In this document: positions 41,699 through 50,871 of the stretch, in pieces
How positions within the stretch are numbered: the first letter of the stretch is position 1
Layout: every line of letters starts with the position of its first letter
Assembly (NCBI GenBank): GCA_019912315.1
Contig: JAIOJA010000076.1
Location: 1-64,000, forward strand
Reading direction: 5' to 3'
From: Planctomycetota bacterium
Lineage (GTDB): Bacteria > Planctomycetota > UBA8742 > UBA2392
DNA: 64,000 nt
Notes under the pieces: model-generated
The model's database searches: none
Told to the model about the DNA's origin: nothing
The model's input: the letters and a program-made list of their open reading frames with translations, nothing else
Position numbers and translations under genes: made by a program

Positions 41699-42894
41699 GG
41701 CTGTTCCTCCTTGTACTGGTCTGTGGCGAACAGGCTGTTGAGGTATGCCACAAGGTCGTCAAGCTCGCGTCCTTCGATGGCGCGGTAGGGGACCATGGTG
41801 GTGCCCTTGCGTCCCTCCTGCATCACGTGCTTGATGTAATCGGCGCTGTACAGGCGGTCACGGAAGTGCTTGGGCGCCGGGTGATAGCCGGATTCAATCG
41901 CGGGCGGCACGATGCCGCGCTCGCCGTGGCAGGTGATGCAGCCCTTCTCACGGTAGATGACCTCGCCTCGCGCGATCACGACCGGGTCCGTCGCAAGGGC
42001 AAGCGCGGGCTTGCGTACACTTTTGCCCATGTCGTGGACGTAAGACGAAAGCGCCCACAGGTCCTTTTCGGTCAGCTCCGCGAAGCTCGGCATCGCGGTG
42101 CCCTCGCTGCCCATGAACAGCACGCGGAACACCTCCTCGCGCGGCAGGTAGCGGGTTGTCAGATCCGCCGCGCTTGGCGCGAGGAAATCCGCAGCGATGC
42201 CCTGTCCGTCGCCGGTCTCACCGTGGCATCCAACACAGTGAAGTCCGAACAGCTCCTCGCCCCGTCTTTGGTGCGCCTCGGAAATCGCCGGCGAACCGGC
42301 CGTCACAACACGCGAAGGCCACACCTGCGCGCGAACCTCCTGCTTGAACGCGATGCCCAGATGTTGCAGGTAGGCGACCAGGTCTTCGGCCTTCTGGGTG
42401 GGCTTCCAGGTTTCGCCCTCCTTCTCAAACATCCATGTGTACTTGGGCATGATCGAGCGCGGCACTGTGCTGCGCGGGTTCCAGAGATGCGCGTAGTGCC
42501 AGTCATCGCTGCGGCGACCGGCCTCGCGGGCGAGGTCCGGGCCGATGCGGCGGGTGCCGAAGGTGTTGGGAACGTCATACATGGATTCCCAGGCCTGGCT
42601 GACCGGGCCGTAGCGGAACTCCTCGTTGGCGACGGGGCGCACAAACTGGCTGTGGCAATGCCAGCAGCCCTCGTTGATGTAGACCTCACGTCCGCGTCCG
42701 ATGGCCGTTTTTTCGCCGTCCGCGTCGACGTATGGATTGGCGTCCGCCATTTCCGCCGGCGGTTCCATGCTGAATCCAAGGCTGATCCAGGGGCCCAGAC
42801 CCATGCCGACAAACGACAGAGCAAAGAAACCGAACCCGGCAACCAGCAGTACGAACTTCGGGCGCTCGGCCGCGATATCCTTATTGGCTGACAT
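41695..42894 (-). CDS. ccoO: cbb3 oxidase CcoO fused to a di-haem CcoP-type cytochrome c
   Basis: 399 aa from ATG 42894, with AAGGAGGT upstream. One membrane helix (KFVLLVAGFGFFALSFVGMG) is followed by a CcoO domain: NEGCWHCHSQFVRP for haem c 1, then GTRRIGPDLAREAGRRSDDWH. Two more cytochrome c domains follow, CVGCHGETGDGQ and CITCHGERGIVPP, as in CcoP. All three CxxCH sites are intact and each has a likely Met ligand downstream. In standard operons CcoO and CcoP are separate; here they form one tri-haem electron-input subunit on the periplasmic side. The start overlaps ccoN by 14 bases and the end overlaps the next small gene by ATGA. Confidence 0.92.
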   Translation of the reverse strand: MSANKDIAAERPKFVLLVAGFGFFALSFVGMGLGPWISLGFSMEPPAEMADANPYVDADGEKTAIGRGREVYINEGCWHCHSQFVRPVANEEFRYGPVSQAWESMYDVPNTFGTRRIGPDLAREAGRRSDDWHYAHLWNPRSTVPRSIMPKYTWMFEKEGETWKPTQKAEDLVAYLQHLGIAFKQEVRAQVWPSRVVTAGSPAISEAHQRRGEELFGLHCVGCHGETGDGQGIAADFLAPSAADLTTRYLPREEVFRVLFMGSEGTAMPSFAELTEKDLWALSSYVHDMGKSVRKPALALATDPVVIARGEVIYREKGCITCHGERGIVPPAIESGYHPAPKHFRDRLYSADYIKHVMQEGRKGTTMVPYRAIEGRELDDLVAYLNSLFATDQYKEEQP

Positions 42895-44302
42895 CGGCGA
42901 CCTCCTTTCCTTCGGGTGCGGCATCCGGTGCCGCAATGCGCCCCTTCTTCATTAGGCTGATGATGAAGCAGACCGTGCCTATCACGATCAGCACGCCCGA
43001 CACGGCGCGGGTTGCCCAGAAGGGCTCTGCGGCGACGATGGAGTCCATGAGCGGCAGCGTGGTGAGCCAGAACATGCCCTGCATCAGGCCGGCGATGGTG
43101 TCGGCAATGTAGTACAGCACCCAGAACGCGATCAGGGTGATCCAGAAGTGCCACTCGGCGTAAGCGCGGCTGTACATGTGCCCGGTAATCCTGGGCCAGA
43201 TCCAGTAAATGAACGCGAACAGCCACCAGCTGAACACGCCGAACAGCGCAAGGTGGGCGTGGGCGACGATCCAGTCCGTGAAGTGAACAACCTGCTGCAC
43301 GTTCAATAGCGCGTGGAACGGCCCCTGTGTGCAGGTAATGATGTAGTTGAAGATTCCGAAGGTCAGGAAGCGCAGGGGGATGCTGCTTGCGATGAGCTTC
43401 CATTGCCCCTTCATGGTGGCAAAAAAGTTGTACACGACGGTGTAGACCACGAAGATCAGCGCGAACGTCAGTGGCACCGCCAGCACCTGAAGCCACCATG
43501 GTGTCGGGCTGTAGAAGAAGTGGTGGCTGCCGCCCAGGGGGTAAAAGAACGCGAGCGTCCAGAAGCCGATCAAGGACAGCTTGTGGCTGGCAATGGGTCG
43601 CTTGAGCTCAACGGGCAGCAGGTAGTACACAATCGCGACGCCCATCGGCGTTACCCACAGCCCCACGGCGTTATGAATCCACAGCCCTTCCAGGGCCGCG
43701 CCCGCCGCGCCCGGCGCGACATGCGCGACAATGGTATTGGCCATCACGAAGTTCAGCGTGGTGAATACGAACCCCAGAATCAGGTACCACAGCGTGACGT
43801 ACATGTTGCGGGTGTTGGATTTCAGAATGGTCCCGACGTTCACAAACACCATGCCCAGGAACGACACGGCGAAGAACACGTCCGCCCACCAGGGCGCTTC
43901 GGCGTACTCGACCCCTTCTGCGTAGCCCATCAGAATGCCCAGCCCGCCCACCAGCACGGCCAACTGGCTGAAGGGTGCGTTAATTTTCGCGATGACGGGC
44001 GCAATCAGACGCCGCCCGGTCAGCCGGGGAATCGCGTAGTAAGCGAAGGCGAAAAACCCGTTGCTTAGCCACCCGAAGATCACCATGTGGGTGTGCAGGA
44101 TGCGGATGCGCCCGAAGGACAGCAGTTCGATATCGCCAAGCCATTCACTGGCGCCAGTACCGGAAAGCCGGTATCCCATGAAGGTCCCGGCGATCATGCC
44201 CGCCACCAACCAGCAGATCGCGGCAATGATGTGGAACTTCACGAGCCCCAGATCGTCAGTGGAACCGGGTGGTTTTTCTACGTCGGTCACGCTGTCAGTC
44301 AT
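42881..44302 (-). CDS. ccoN: cbb3-type cytochrome c oxidase subunit I
   Basis: 473 aa from ATG 44302. Twelve hydrophobic helices are visible. Haem and copper ligands appear as HTHMVIFGWLSNGFFAFAYY, the HNAVGLWVTP block, GSHHFFYSPTPWW (CuB histidines) and the late HAHLALFGVFSWW. A Tyr on the LAFFYPLGG helix sits where cbb3 enzymes have their cross-linked tyrosine. It reduces O2 to water with high affinity and pumps protons. It is the first gene of a four-gene operon and overlaps the fused ccoO by 14 bases. No FNR-like box was seen upstream. Confidence 0.93.
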   Translation of the reverse strand: MTDSVTDVEKPPGSTDDLGLVKFHIIAAICWLVAGMIAGTFMGYRLSGTGASEWLGDIELLSFGRIRILHTHMVIFGWLSNGFFAFAYYAIPRLTGRRLIAPVIAKINAPFSQLAVLVGGLGILMGYAEGVEYAEAPWWADVFFAVSFLGMVFVNVGTILKSNTRNMYVTLWYLILGFVFTTLNFVMANTIVAHVAPGAAGAALEGLWIHNAVGLWVTPMGVAIVYYLLPVELKRPIASHKLSLIGFWTLAFFYPLGGSHHFFYSPTPWWLQVLAVPLTFALIFVVYTVVYNFFATMKGQWKLIASSIPLRFLTFGIFNYIITCTQGPFHALLNVQQVVHFTDWIVAHAHLALFGVFSWWLFAFIYWIWPRITGHMYSRAYAEWHFWITLIAFWVLYYIADTIAGLMQGMFWLTTLPLMDSIVAAEPFWATRAVSGVLIVIGTVCFIISLMKKGRIAAPDAAPEGKEVADVSQ

Positions 44303-44455
44303 GCTGTCGCCTCGGAATTGCTGATATTCGGATTCCCTTCTCTTCAAGTCTGGATAATTCCACCTTCAAGCAAGTCTCGCAACCCCCGGTAGTAGGCCTG
44401 TTGGGGTGGATGTGTTCACGAGCGACCAAGGACCGGCACAACGCCGCCGGCCGGG

Positions 44456-47400
44456 CTACAGGGCGCGGTAGCGCGTGGCGCGACCCTTCCCCAGACGCTC
44501 GCAGAAGCCGCGACGGGCGAGGTCCGACAGCGATGTGGAAACGGTGGTTCGCGACATGCCCAGGCGGCGCGCCAAGGTGCCGGACTGTGACTCACCAAGC
44601 CCGCGCAGGGTCCCCAGAATAACCCGGGTTGTGACGTTCAGCCCAGGTGCGTCCGCAGGCATCAGCAGCGCGCCCGGTCTGGCGCCGATGTCCGGCGCCT
44701 GCAACTCCGCCACTCCGATTTCGCCGCCATCGCTCATGACGACCGCGCGCGTGACAGCCGACTTCAGCTCGCGAACATTGCCCGGCCAGGAGTGCTCACG
44801 AATGTGCTTTTCGGCGGCGCGCGAAAACCGCGTGTGCCGATTCAGTTGCCGGGATTGCGCAGCCAGAACGGTCTTCGCGATCACCAACGCGTCGTCACCG
44901 CGCTCGCGCAGGGGCGGCACCCGCAGTATTACGCCTTGCAGGCGCTGGGCCAGGTCTTCGCGTAGGTTCCCTTCCGCCACCAGTTCTGACAGCGAAGCAC
45001 CGGTTGTCACCACCAGACGCGCGCGGAAGTCCCGCTCGTGGACACCGCCCACCGGCAGAAAGGTCCTGGCCTGGAACGCGCGCAGCAGCATGGCCTGTAT
45101 TGACAGGTCAAGATCGGCGATCCCGTCCACCTGCAAAGTCCCTTCGCCGGCCCGCTCCAGCAGACCGGCGTGATCGTGGGTCGCGCCCGTGAACGCGCCC
45201 GCGACGTGCCCGAAAAGCTCGCTTGCCGCCGTTTCGCGTCGAAGCGTCGGGCAGTCGATCACCACCAGCGGATGAGTCGCCCTGGTGGACAGCCCGTGCA
45301 GCGCGCGAACAACCAGGTCTTTGCCGCTGCCAGGCTCGCCCGTCACCACGATCGGCAGATCGAGATCCGCGAAGCGGCGCAGGTCGTCGTGCAGGCGCCG
45401 TGTCGCCGCGCTGCGCCCGGCGATTTCGCCCGCGATGAGCAGGTCTTCGTCCTCGCCGGGACGCGCGAGTTCAACCCGCAATCTGTCTGTCGAGGAGGCA
45501 AGCATGGCGCCAAGCGCGCGCGCTGCCTTCAGTGTTGACTCGTCAACAGCATTCGCATCGCCGCCGACGCAACGCACCCTCAGGCGCAGCGTGGCGTCCA
45601 CCGCGTGTACCGCTTCACTCGTCCAGGGCGCGGGGTTGCCGACTCCCAGAAGCTCATGGGCACCGCGCAGGAGCATAAGCCCCGTGTCTGTCGCCCCGGT
45701 TTCGGCCATGATCAGCGCGCGCATACCCGACAGACGCGTTGTCGCGGCGGGTTCGCCCGCGGCAAGCGACCAGGCCGCCCGTACGATTTCGCGCCCCTGA
45801 CGCTTGCGCGCGTGCCGGTCGCTGCGAGCCTCGGCCAGCTCGAACAGCTCTGCCAGGCGGTGCGCGATGGCGGTCAGCGACGCAAGCGTGCCAGGGGCGC
45901 TCGACTTCACGGCAAGCGCGCCGAAGGGAGTCCGCAGGCTGATCGCCGTGCAGCCGCCCTCGCTCACGGTCTCGCCCATCAGGGCGCGCTCCAGCGCGTC
46001 ACCCAGCGCCTTGTCGACCACCCCCGCCGTCGCCGGTTTGTCCAGGGCGGTTTGCGCCATGGCGCCGGGTGCCTGTGTCGCCCGCAGGGCGGAAGCGCAG
46101 GCCAGTTCGACAAACGCGGCGGGCGTGAACACATCCGGTATATTCATGGCCGCCAGGGCCTTCAGCGCCGCCGGTTTCAGCTCAGCGTCGGACGAGGCCG
46201 GCGCGGGGAACTCACGGTCGAGCCAGCGCTGCAACACTACCCATTCAGGGGTGAGCAGTTGGCGTGCCGAGCGCGCCAGCTGCGCGGCATGAGATTGGTG
46301 CAGGCGTTTTGCGATGACGCTTGCCGTACTGAGTCCGATGGCGCGCCAGAAGTCGGGCGCGGGAATTTCGTCGATGCGATCCGCGACGGCGCGCCAGTCA
46401 AGGCTTCCCGCCACGGCGTCGGCGATGCACTTGCAGACACGTGGAAACACGTAGCCGTGCTTTGCCAGCGACTCGAGGTAATCCATGTCGTCGGAACGCG
46501 GCGTGTTGCCCAGCAGCAGGTCACACAGGACGCGAGATGTCAGATAGACCGAGCCGCGCCCGCCCGCGGACATGGCCAGAAGACGATCAAACGTCTGTTG
46601 CAGCCAGAAGGCCGCGCGTTCAAACTTGCCGGCGAGCATCAGCATGAATCCCCACTCGCCGCGGCGCAGCATGTGCGTGCGCGAACGCCACGGCTCGGGG
46701 ATATGCAGGCTGCGACCGAGGCTCCAGTGGCGCAGCCCGGCCCTTATGTCCCCTGCGAGCGCGTGCAGCAGGCCCTGGTGGCGCCCCCAGCCCGCCTGGA
46801 TGGTCTGGTCGCCGTCCACGCCTCGGCTGAGCCCGCTGATCCGGGCCGAAATCTGACGCGCGGCCCCGCACTCACCGCGGTACAGCGCGCATTCCTCAAG
46901 CTGGTACATGGCGACAAGGTACCCGCGCAGGTTGTCCGGGCGCGCCTCGGCGAGCACACCGTTCATTTCATCCAGGGTCATCAGCCCGACTTCCCGCAGG
47001 CGCATTCGCATCAGCAGGTCGTTCACCCTGGCGCTGCGCAGGATGTCGCCGACCACGCCCGTACGTTCCTGCACGGCTCGAATCGGCTGCAGCAGCAGAT
47101 CGGCGTCCACCTTGTAGAAGCTGAGCATACTGTGCGTGGTCATGTGTCGGGCTTCGATATCGGCTTCGAGACGGGCCCGACGTGTGAACAGGCCCTGCCG
47201 CGGCATCGCGCCGCGGGCCTGCTGCACGCGCGAGAACGCGTCCTCGATATGGATGCGCACCAGCCCGCACTCCGCGTGAATCATGTGCATGCGCGCCTGT
47301 GCAAGGTAACGCGCGCCCATGGCCGGATGTTTCGAAACGCCTTGCAGCATCTTCAGCGCGCGTTCGGGGTCGTCCGGTGCGCAGCAGTGGGCCGCTTCAA

Positions 47401-49210
47401 TCAGCGCCTGCTCGCGGGGCAGGCGTGGCACCTCGCGGCACAGGCTTTCAAGTTCGTCAATCAGTGGCAGATATCCTTCTGAGCCCCCCAGCGTCCGCGC
47501 GACCCGAGCCAGCAAAGCCAGCGACAACGCCCGCAACTCGCCGGTGTAACCGCGCAGCCACATGCGCAACAGGCGGCGCAGTCGCGGCGGTTTCCATAGC
47601 GCCATCGCCATGTCACACGTGGAATACAGCACGTCCATCGACGGCGGCCCGGCATCGCTTCGCACGGCGCCGGCTGCGTGGGATTCGGCCAGTTGCAGCG
47701 CGTCTGTAAAGGCGTGCGCGGTGATCAGCTCATGGAACAGCTTCTCCGCGCCGTCATCCTGCCAGCAGGCCAGATCTCCTGCGCGCATCCGCAGGCCGAT
47801 CCGCCAAGCGGCGCGGCGTCGTGGCTGCGGATCCGGCGCCAGATACTCGCGCTCTGACAGCCAGACAAGCATGGCCCGACGGGCGCCTACGTCGGGGGGC
47901 GGCACCCGCGTGCCCTCCGCGGGTTGCAGGGTGTCGCCGCGTTCCACGGCGACACCCAGGTCTTCCAGCAGGGTGACGGCGCGGGCAAGTTCCGGCGTGC
48001 GTTTCAGGTTTGCGGTGTTCAACCCGCCGGGCGACAGGGCGATCAGTTGCGCAACCCGTGCGGCGTCGGGGCGCATGACGCTGAGTGCGGTGCGTCTTCC
48101 GCGGGTACTCTGCCAGTGTTCCACCCAGTCTGGTGAAATCACTGGCTCACCCTCGTGCATTCGTGCGCCGGCGCGTTCGATCAGGGCGCCCACGGTACGG
48201 TGCGCGCCGCCGGGGTCGTCCTCGAGCGCGGGCACCAGTTCTTCGACCACGCGACTGGCCTCGGCGCCCAGGGGACGCAGCCATTCAAACAACCCCCGTC
48301 CCGTGACCTTCGGCGGGTCCGATACCTGCCCTACGTGCTGCAACGCGCGCGACACATCAAGTTGCGCACCGACAACAATCGCGACTGTGGGGCCCGGGCT
48401 AAGGCGCCCCAGGCGTCTTTCACAATCGGCGGGCGTGGTCGGTGCGATCAGGCGGACATCCTGTCGTTGCGCGAACATACTGCCATCGCCGGCGCAGACG
48501 CCCCGCTGGACCGCCGCCTCGCACAGCAATGCGTGAAAACCCGCGCCTTGCTCCCGGGTTGCCGCGACGAGGATGCGCGGAATGTCCTGCCGCAACGAGT
48601 CGTCCAGCACCGACCGCGCGTGGGACTGCCAGGCCGCCACATCCGGCAACTGCGCGAGTTTCGCCCGCGCCATAGCGGGCAGTGCGGACTCCCCGCCAAG
48701 CACACGCAGAACCAGGGGCGCCAGTTTGTCCGCGCGCATACCGGCCGTCGCCTTGCGCCCGGTGACAAAGGCGCGCGCCCAGGCCAACGCCATGCATGCT
48801 CGTTCCTCGGGCCCTTTGCCCGGCAGCCCTAGGATGGTGATCGCGCCGTCGGTCAGCATCAGGCGCTGCAACTCGATGTCGGCGGGGGTGTAGCCGGCCG
48901 CGTGCATGGACCACAACAGCATGGCAAGGCGCTGGTATTGGCGCTCGCCCGGTCGGCGGTCGAGCCGGATGCCGGCCGGAAACGTCTCTATAAGGAAGAA
49001 ACCGCGCCGACCGGGAAGCACACCCACGCAGTCGGGGAAGAGCGCGGGGGCAAAAGCCCGCAGCGCCCACTCGGATTCGGCGCCTGGGCGCGCGCGCAAG
49101 GCGCGTCCCTGAACCCGCAGCACGACTGCACCGTCGCGCTGGCGCATGCGCGTGCTGGGTGGCAGCAGAGGCGTCAGTTCGTGTGCCCAATCCGGTAAGT
49201 TGGTATTCAT
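44456..49210 (-). CDS. giant sigma-54 activator with kinase-like and helical-repeat N-terminal half
   Basis: 1584 aa from ATG 49210. Residues 60-130 look like a degenerate WaaP/protein-kinase fold (FFLIETFPAG, then SMHAAGYTPADIELQRLMLTD). Residues 211-290 resemble a worn P-loop ATPase, and about 300-1200 is TPR-like helical repeat and a possible sensor region. The AAA+ domain starts near 1256: Walker A GEPGSGKD (1291-1298), GAFTGA (1338-1343) for sigma-54 contact, LREDLAQRL and SWPGNVREL. Walker B reads VDGI: the catalytic Glu is Gly1363. The C-terminus (1526-1584) is a winged helix (QSGTLARRLGMSRTTVSTSLSDL part) instead of the usual Fis helix. It is divergent from a lipoprotein gene with a -24/-12 promoter. 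The domain limits are rough. Confidence 0.85.
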   Translation of the reverse strand: MNTNLPDWAHELTPLLPPSTRMRQRDGAVVLRVQGRALRARPGAESEWALRAFAPALFPDCVGVLPGRRGFFLIETFPAGIRLDRRPGERQYQRLAMLLWSMHAAGYTPADIELQRLMLTDGAITILGLPGKGPEERACMALAWARAFVTGRKATAGMRADKLAPLVLRVLGGESALPAMARAKLAQLPDVAAWQSHARSVLDDSLRQDIPRILVAATREQGAGFHALLCEAAVQRGVCAGDGSMFAQRQDVRLIAPTTPADCERRLGRLSPGPTVAIVVGAQLDVSRALQHVGQVSDPPKVTGRGLFEWLRPLGAEASRVVEELVPALEDDPGGAHRTVGALIERAGARMHEGEPVISPDWVEHWQSTRGRRTALSVMRPDAARVAQLIALSPGGLNTANLKRTPELARAVTLLEDLGVAVERGDTLQPAEGTRVPPPDVGARRAMLVWLSEREYLAPDPQPRRRAAWRIGLRMRAGDLACWQDDGAEKLFHELITAHAFTDALQLAESHAAGAVRSDAGPPSMDVLYSTCDMAMALWKPPRLRRLLRMWLRGYTGELRALSLALLARVARTLGGSEGYLPLIDELESLCREVPRLPREQALIEAAHCCAPDDPERALKMLQGVSKHPAMGARYLAQARMHMIHAECGLVRIHIEDAFSRVQQARGAMPRQGLFTRRARLEADIEARHMTTHSMLSFYKVDADLLLQPIRAVQERTGVVGDILRSARVNDLLMRMRLREVGLMTLDEMNGVLAEARPDNLRGYLVAMYQLEECALYRGECGAARQISARISGLSRGVDGDQTIQAGWGRHQGLLHALAGDIRAGLRHWSLGRSLHIPEPWRSRTHMLRRGEWGFMLMLAGKFERAAFWLQQTFDRLLAMSAGGRGSVYLTSRVLCDLLLGNTPRSDDMDYLESLAKHGYVFPRVCKCIADAVAGSLDWRAVADRIDEIPAPDFWRAIGLSTASVIAKRLHQSHAAQLARSARQLLTPEWVVLQRWLDREFPAPASSDAELKPAALKALAAMNIPDVFTPAAFVELACASALRATQAPGAMAQTALDKPATAGVVDKALGDALERALMGETVSEGGCTAISLRTPFGALAVKSSAPGTLASLTAIAHRLAELFELAEARSDRHARKRQGREIVRAAWSLAAGEPAATTRLSGMRALIMAETGATDTGLMLLRGAHELLGVGNPAPWTSEAVHAVDATLRLRVRCVGGDANAVDESTLKAARALGAMLASSTDRLRVELARPGEDEDLLIAGEIAGRSAATRRLHDDLRRFADLDLPIVVTGEPGSGKDLVVRALHGLSTRATHPLVVIDCPTLRRETAASELFGHVAGAFTGATHDHAGLLERAGEGTLQVDGIADLDLSIQAMLLRAFQARTFLPVGGVHERDFRARLVVTTGASLSELVAEGNLREDLAQRLQGVILRVPPLRERGDDALVIAKTVLAAQSRQLNRHTRFSRAAEKHIREHSWPGNVRELKSAVTRAVVMSDGGEIGVAELQAPDIGARPGALLMPADAPGLNVTTRVILGTLRGLGESQSGTLARRLGMSRTTVSTSLSDLARRGFCERLGKGRATRYRAL

Positions 49211-49358
49211 TCGGCAACCTGTGCAACCGACGAGCGTATTTTCGTTCAAAATCCGAACGATTACAACCGGAAAGTGAGTTACCGCATGTTGCCATTGAGA
49301 CGCACAAGTACTTGCAAACAAAAGAATTACATGGTTACCACCCGGATAGGGGCGCGAT

Positions 49359-49374
49359 TGGCACAGACACCGCA
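49359..49374 (+). promoter_or_regulatory. sigma-54 (-24/-12) promoter for the lipoprotein gene at 49404
   Basis: TGGCACAGACACCGCA matches the -24 GG and -12 GC at exact GG-N10-GC spacing, with a full TGGCAC. A start site about 12 bases on would fall near 49385, leaving a 5' leader of about 20 bases that holds GGAGG before ATG 49404. The adjacent divergent gene encodes a GAFTGA-bearing activator. A small palindrome ATTTTCGTTCAAAAT (49238-49252) and GTTACC repeats upstream are possible activator sites. Confidence 0.65.
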
Positions 49375-49403
49375 TTCCTCTCGTATCCCAAACGGAGGAA
49401 ACC

Positions 49404-50804
49404 ATGAAGCGCCCAGCCCTGACCAGTGCGACCCGCGGACGAGCACGCCTCGCGATCCTCGCCACACTCAGCTTACTGTTCCTTGGCGCTTGCTCCGGCG
49501 GCGGCGGCGGCGGTGCGGGAGTCGCCTTCAACGCCCCGCCCACTGGCGGAGGTACGCCCGGCAACTCCGCGCCTGTCATTACCAGCAGCGCGCCCACAGG
49601 CGGTACTGTGGGTGTGCTGTACTCATACCAGGCCGCGGCCACAGATGGCGATGCTGACCCGCTGACCTGGGCTTTGACCTCCAGCCCTTCGGGGATGAGC
49701 GTCAGCGCCGGTGGGCTGGTCACCTGGACGCCTTCCGCGCCCGGCACGTTCAACGTCACGCTTCAGGTCACCGACGGCATCGACAACGCTCAGCAGAGCT
49801 GGTCGATCACGGTAACCGCAAGCGGCGGCGGCGGCCTGCCGTCCAGCGTCAGCATGACCGACCTGGGCGCGGTGCCCAACGGCATGATGGCGCTCAGCGA
49901 CATGGTCGAGTTCGGTGGCAAGCTGTTCATCGCGGCATCGCAGAATCCCCTGGGCAGCCCGTTCGGCGCAGGGGTTTACCGCTACGACAGCGTCACCAAC
50001 CAGATCACCGCCGCGCACTACGACTCGGGCTCGCAGGGCTTTCTGCGCCTGAAGGTGTTCGACAACAAACTGTACGCGCCGGACGGCGATCCGAACGGGC
50101 TGACGCCCGGCCATGTGTACATCTGGTCAACCGGGACGGGCACGCCGCTGCAGACAACCGTGACGAACGCCGTCCATAACTTCGATGTCGTCAAGTACAA
50201 CAACGAGCTGTACGTCAGCGGCAGCAACGGCAGCTCACAGAGTACCCTGCACAAGTTTGACGGCACGGGCACCTGGGTGCAGACCAGCGCTGCAAGTTAC
50301 ACGCGCCTCAAGTACATGGGGGTTCTCGACAACGAAATCTGGGCCAGCAAGACCGCGGCTTCCAACAGCGCCGACTTCGTCAAGATCGGAACCGGCATGA
50401 CCCAGAGCGGCTTCGCGTTCTCGCAGGGTGGCGGCAACCTGATCTCCGCCAACGAGATGATCGACGGCAAACTGTACATGTCGGTCTGGGGCTCGGGCAT
50501 CGGTGTCAACAACCTGATCGTCAACAGTGGCGGCAGCACCACGGCAATCGCCGGCATCACCGGCCTGATGTGGGACGTCATCAAGCATACGGACGGCAAC
50601 TACTACGCCGTGTCCTGGGACGGCACCAACGACTACGTGTTCGGCAGCACGGACGGCCTGAACTTCACGCAACTGTACGGCGCGCCCGGTACGCGGTTCG
50701 AGCAACCCGCAAGCAACCAGGACGGACGCCCCAGTATCGCCTCATACAACGGACAACTCTACGTGGGGTCGTCTACCAACGGGCACCTGTACCGACTTGA
50801 CTAA
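49404..50804 (+). CDS. Ig-domain (He_PIG) lipoprotein with propeller-like C-terminal half
   Basis: 466 aa. The lipoprotein signal ends in LGAC (Cys30), then a Gly run. An Ig-like He_PIG domain (about 50-140) has PVITSSAPTGGTVG, SYQAAATDGDADPLTW and VTLQVTDG. The rest (about 150-466) has repeated YNNELYVSGSN, DGKLYMSVW and NGQLYVGSS blades, suggesting a beta-propeller. It is probably tethered on the outer surface. The gene has a strong AGGAGGAAA-like site and a sigma-54-type promoter. The next lipoprotein gene follows after 67 bases on the same strand and is probably co-transcribed. Confidence 0.8.
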   Translation: MKRPALTSATRGRARLAILATLSLLFLGACSGGGGGGAGVAFNAPPTGGGTPGNSAPVITSSAPTGGTVGVLYSYQAAATDGDADPLTWALTSSPSGMSVSAGGLVTWTPSAPGTFNVTLQVTDGIDNAQQSWSITVTASGGGGLPSSVSMTDLGAVPNGMMALSDMVEFGGKLFIAASQNPLGSPFGAGVYRYDSVTNQITAAHYDSGSQGFLRLKVFDNKLYAPDGDPNGLTPGHVYIWSTGTGTPLQTTVTNAVHNFDVVKYNNELYVSGSNGSSQSTLHKFDGTGTWVQTSAASYTRLKYMGVLDNEIWASKTAASNSADFVKIGTGMTQSGFAFSQGGGNLISANEMIDGKLYMSVWGSGIGVNNLIVNSGGSTTAIAGITGLMWDVIKHTDGNYYAVSWDGTNDYVFGSTDGLNFTQLYGAPGTRFEQPASNQDGRPSIASYNGQLYVGSSTNGHLYRLD

Positions 50805-50871
50805 CAAGCACTCTGCGCGCCGTGGTGTTCAGCGCCAAGGCGGGCCAACCCAAACTTGGCTGGAGAAAACA

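Noticed and set aside
44303..44455. FNR/ANR-type box upstream of the cbb3 oxidase operon
   Set aside because: No TTGAT-N4-ATCAA-like palindrome is present in the region.
45605..47482. 625-codon plus-strand ORF opposite the sigma-54 activator gene
   Set aside because: Shadow frame with Arg/Gln/His-rich sequence and no domain; the minus strand carries the clear AAA+ gene.
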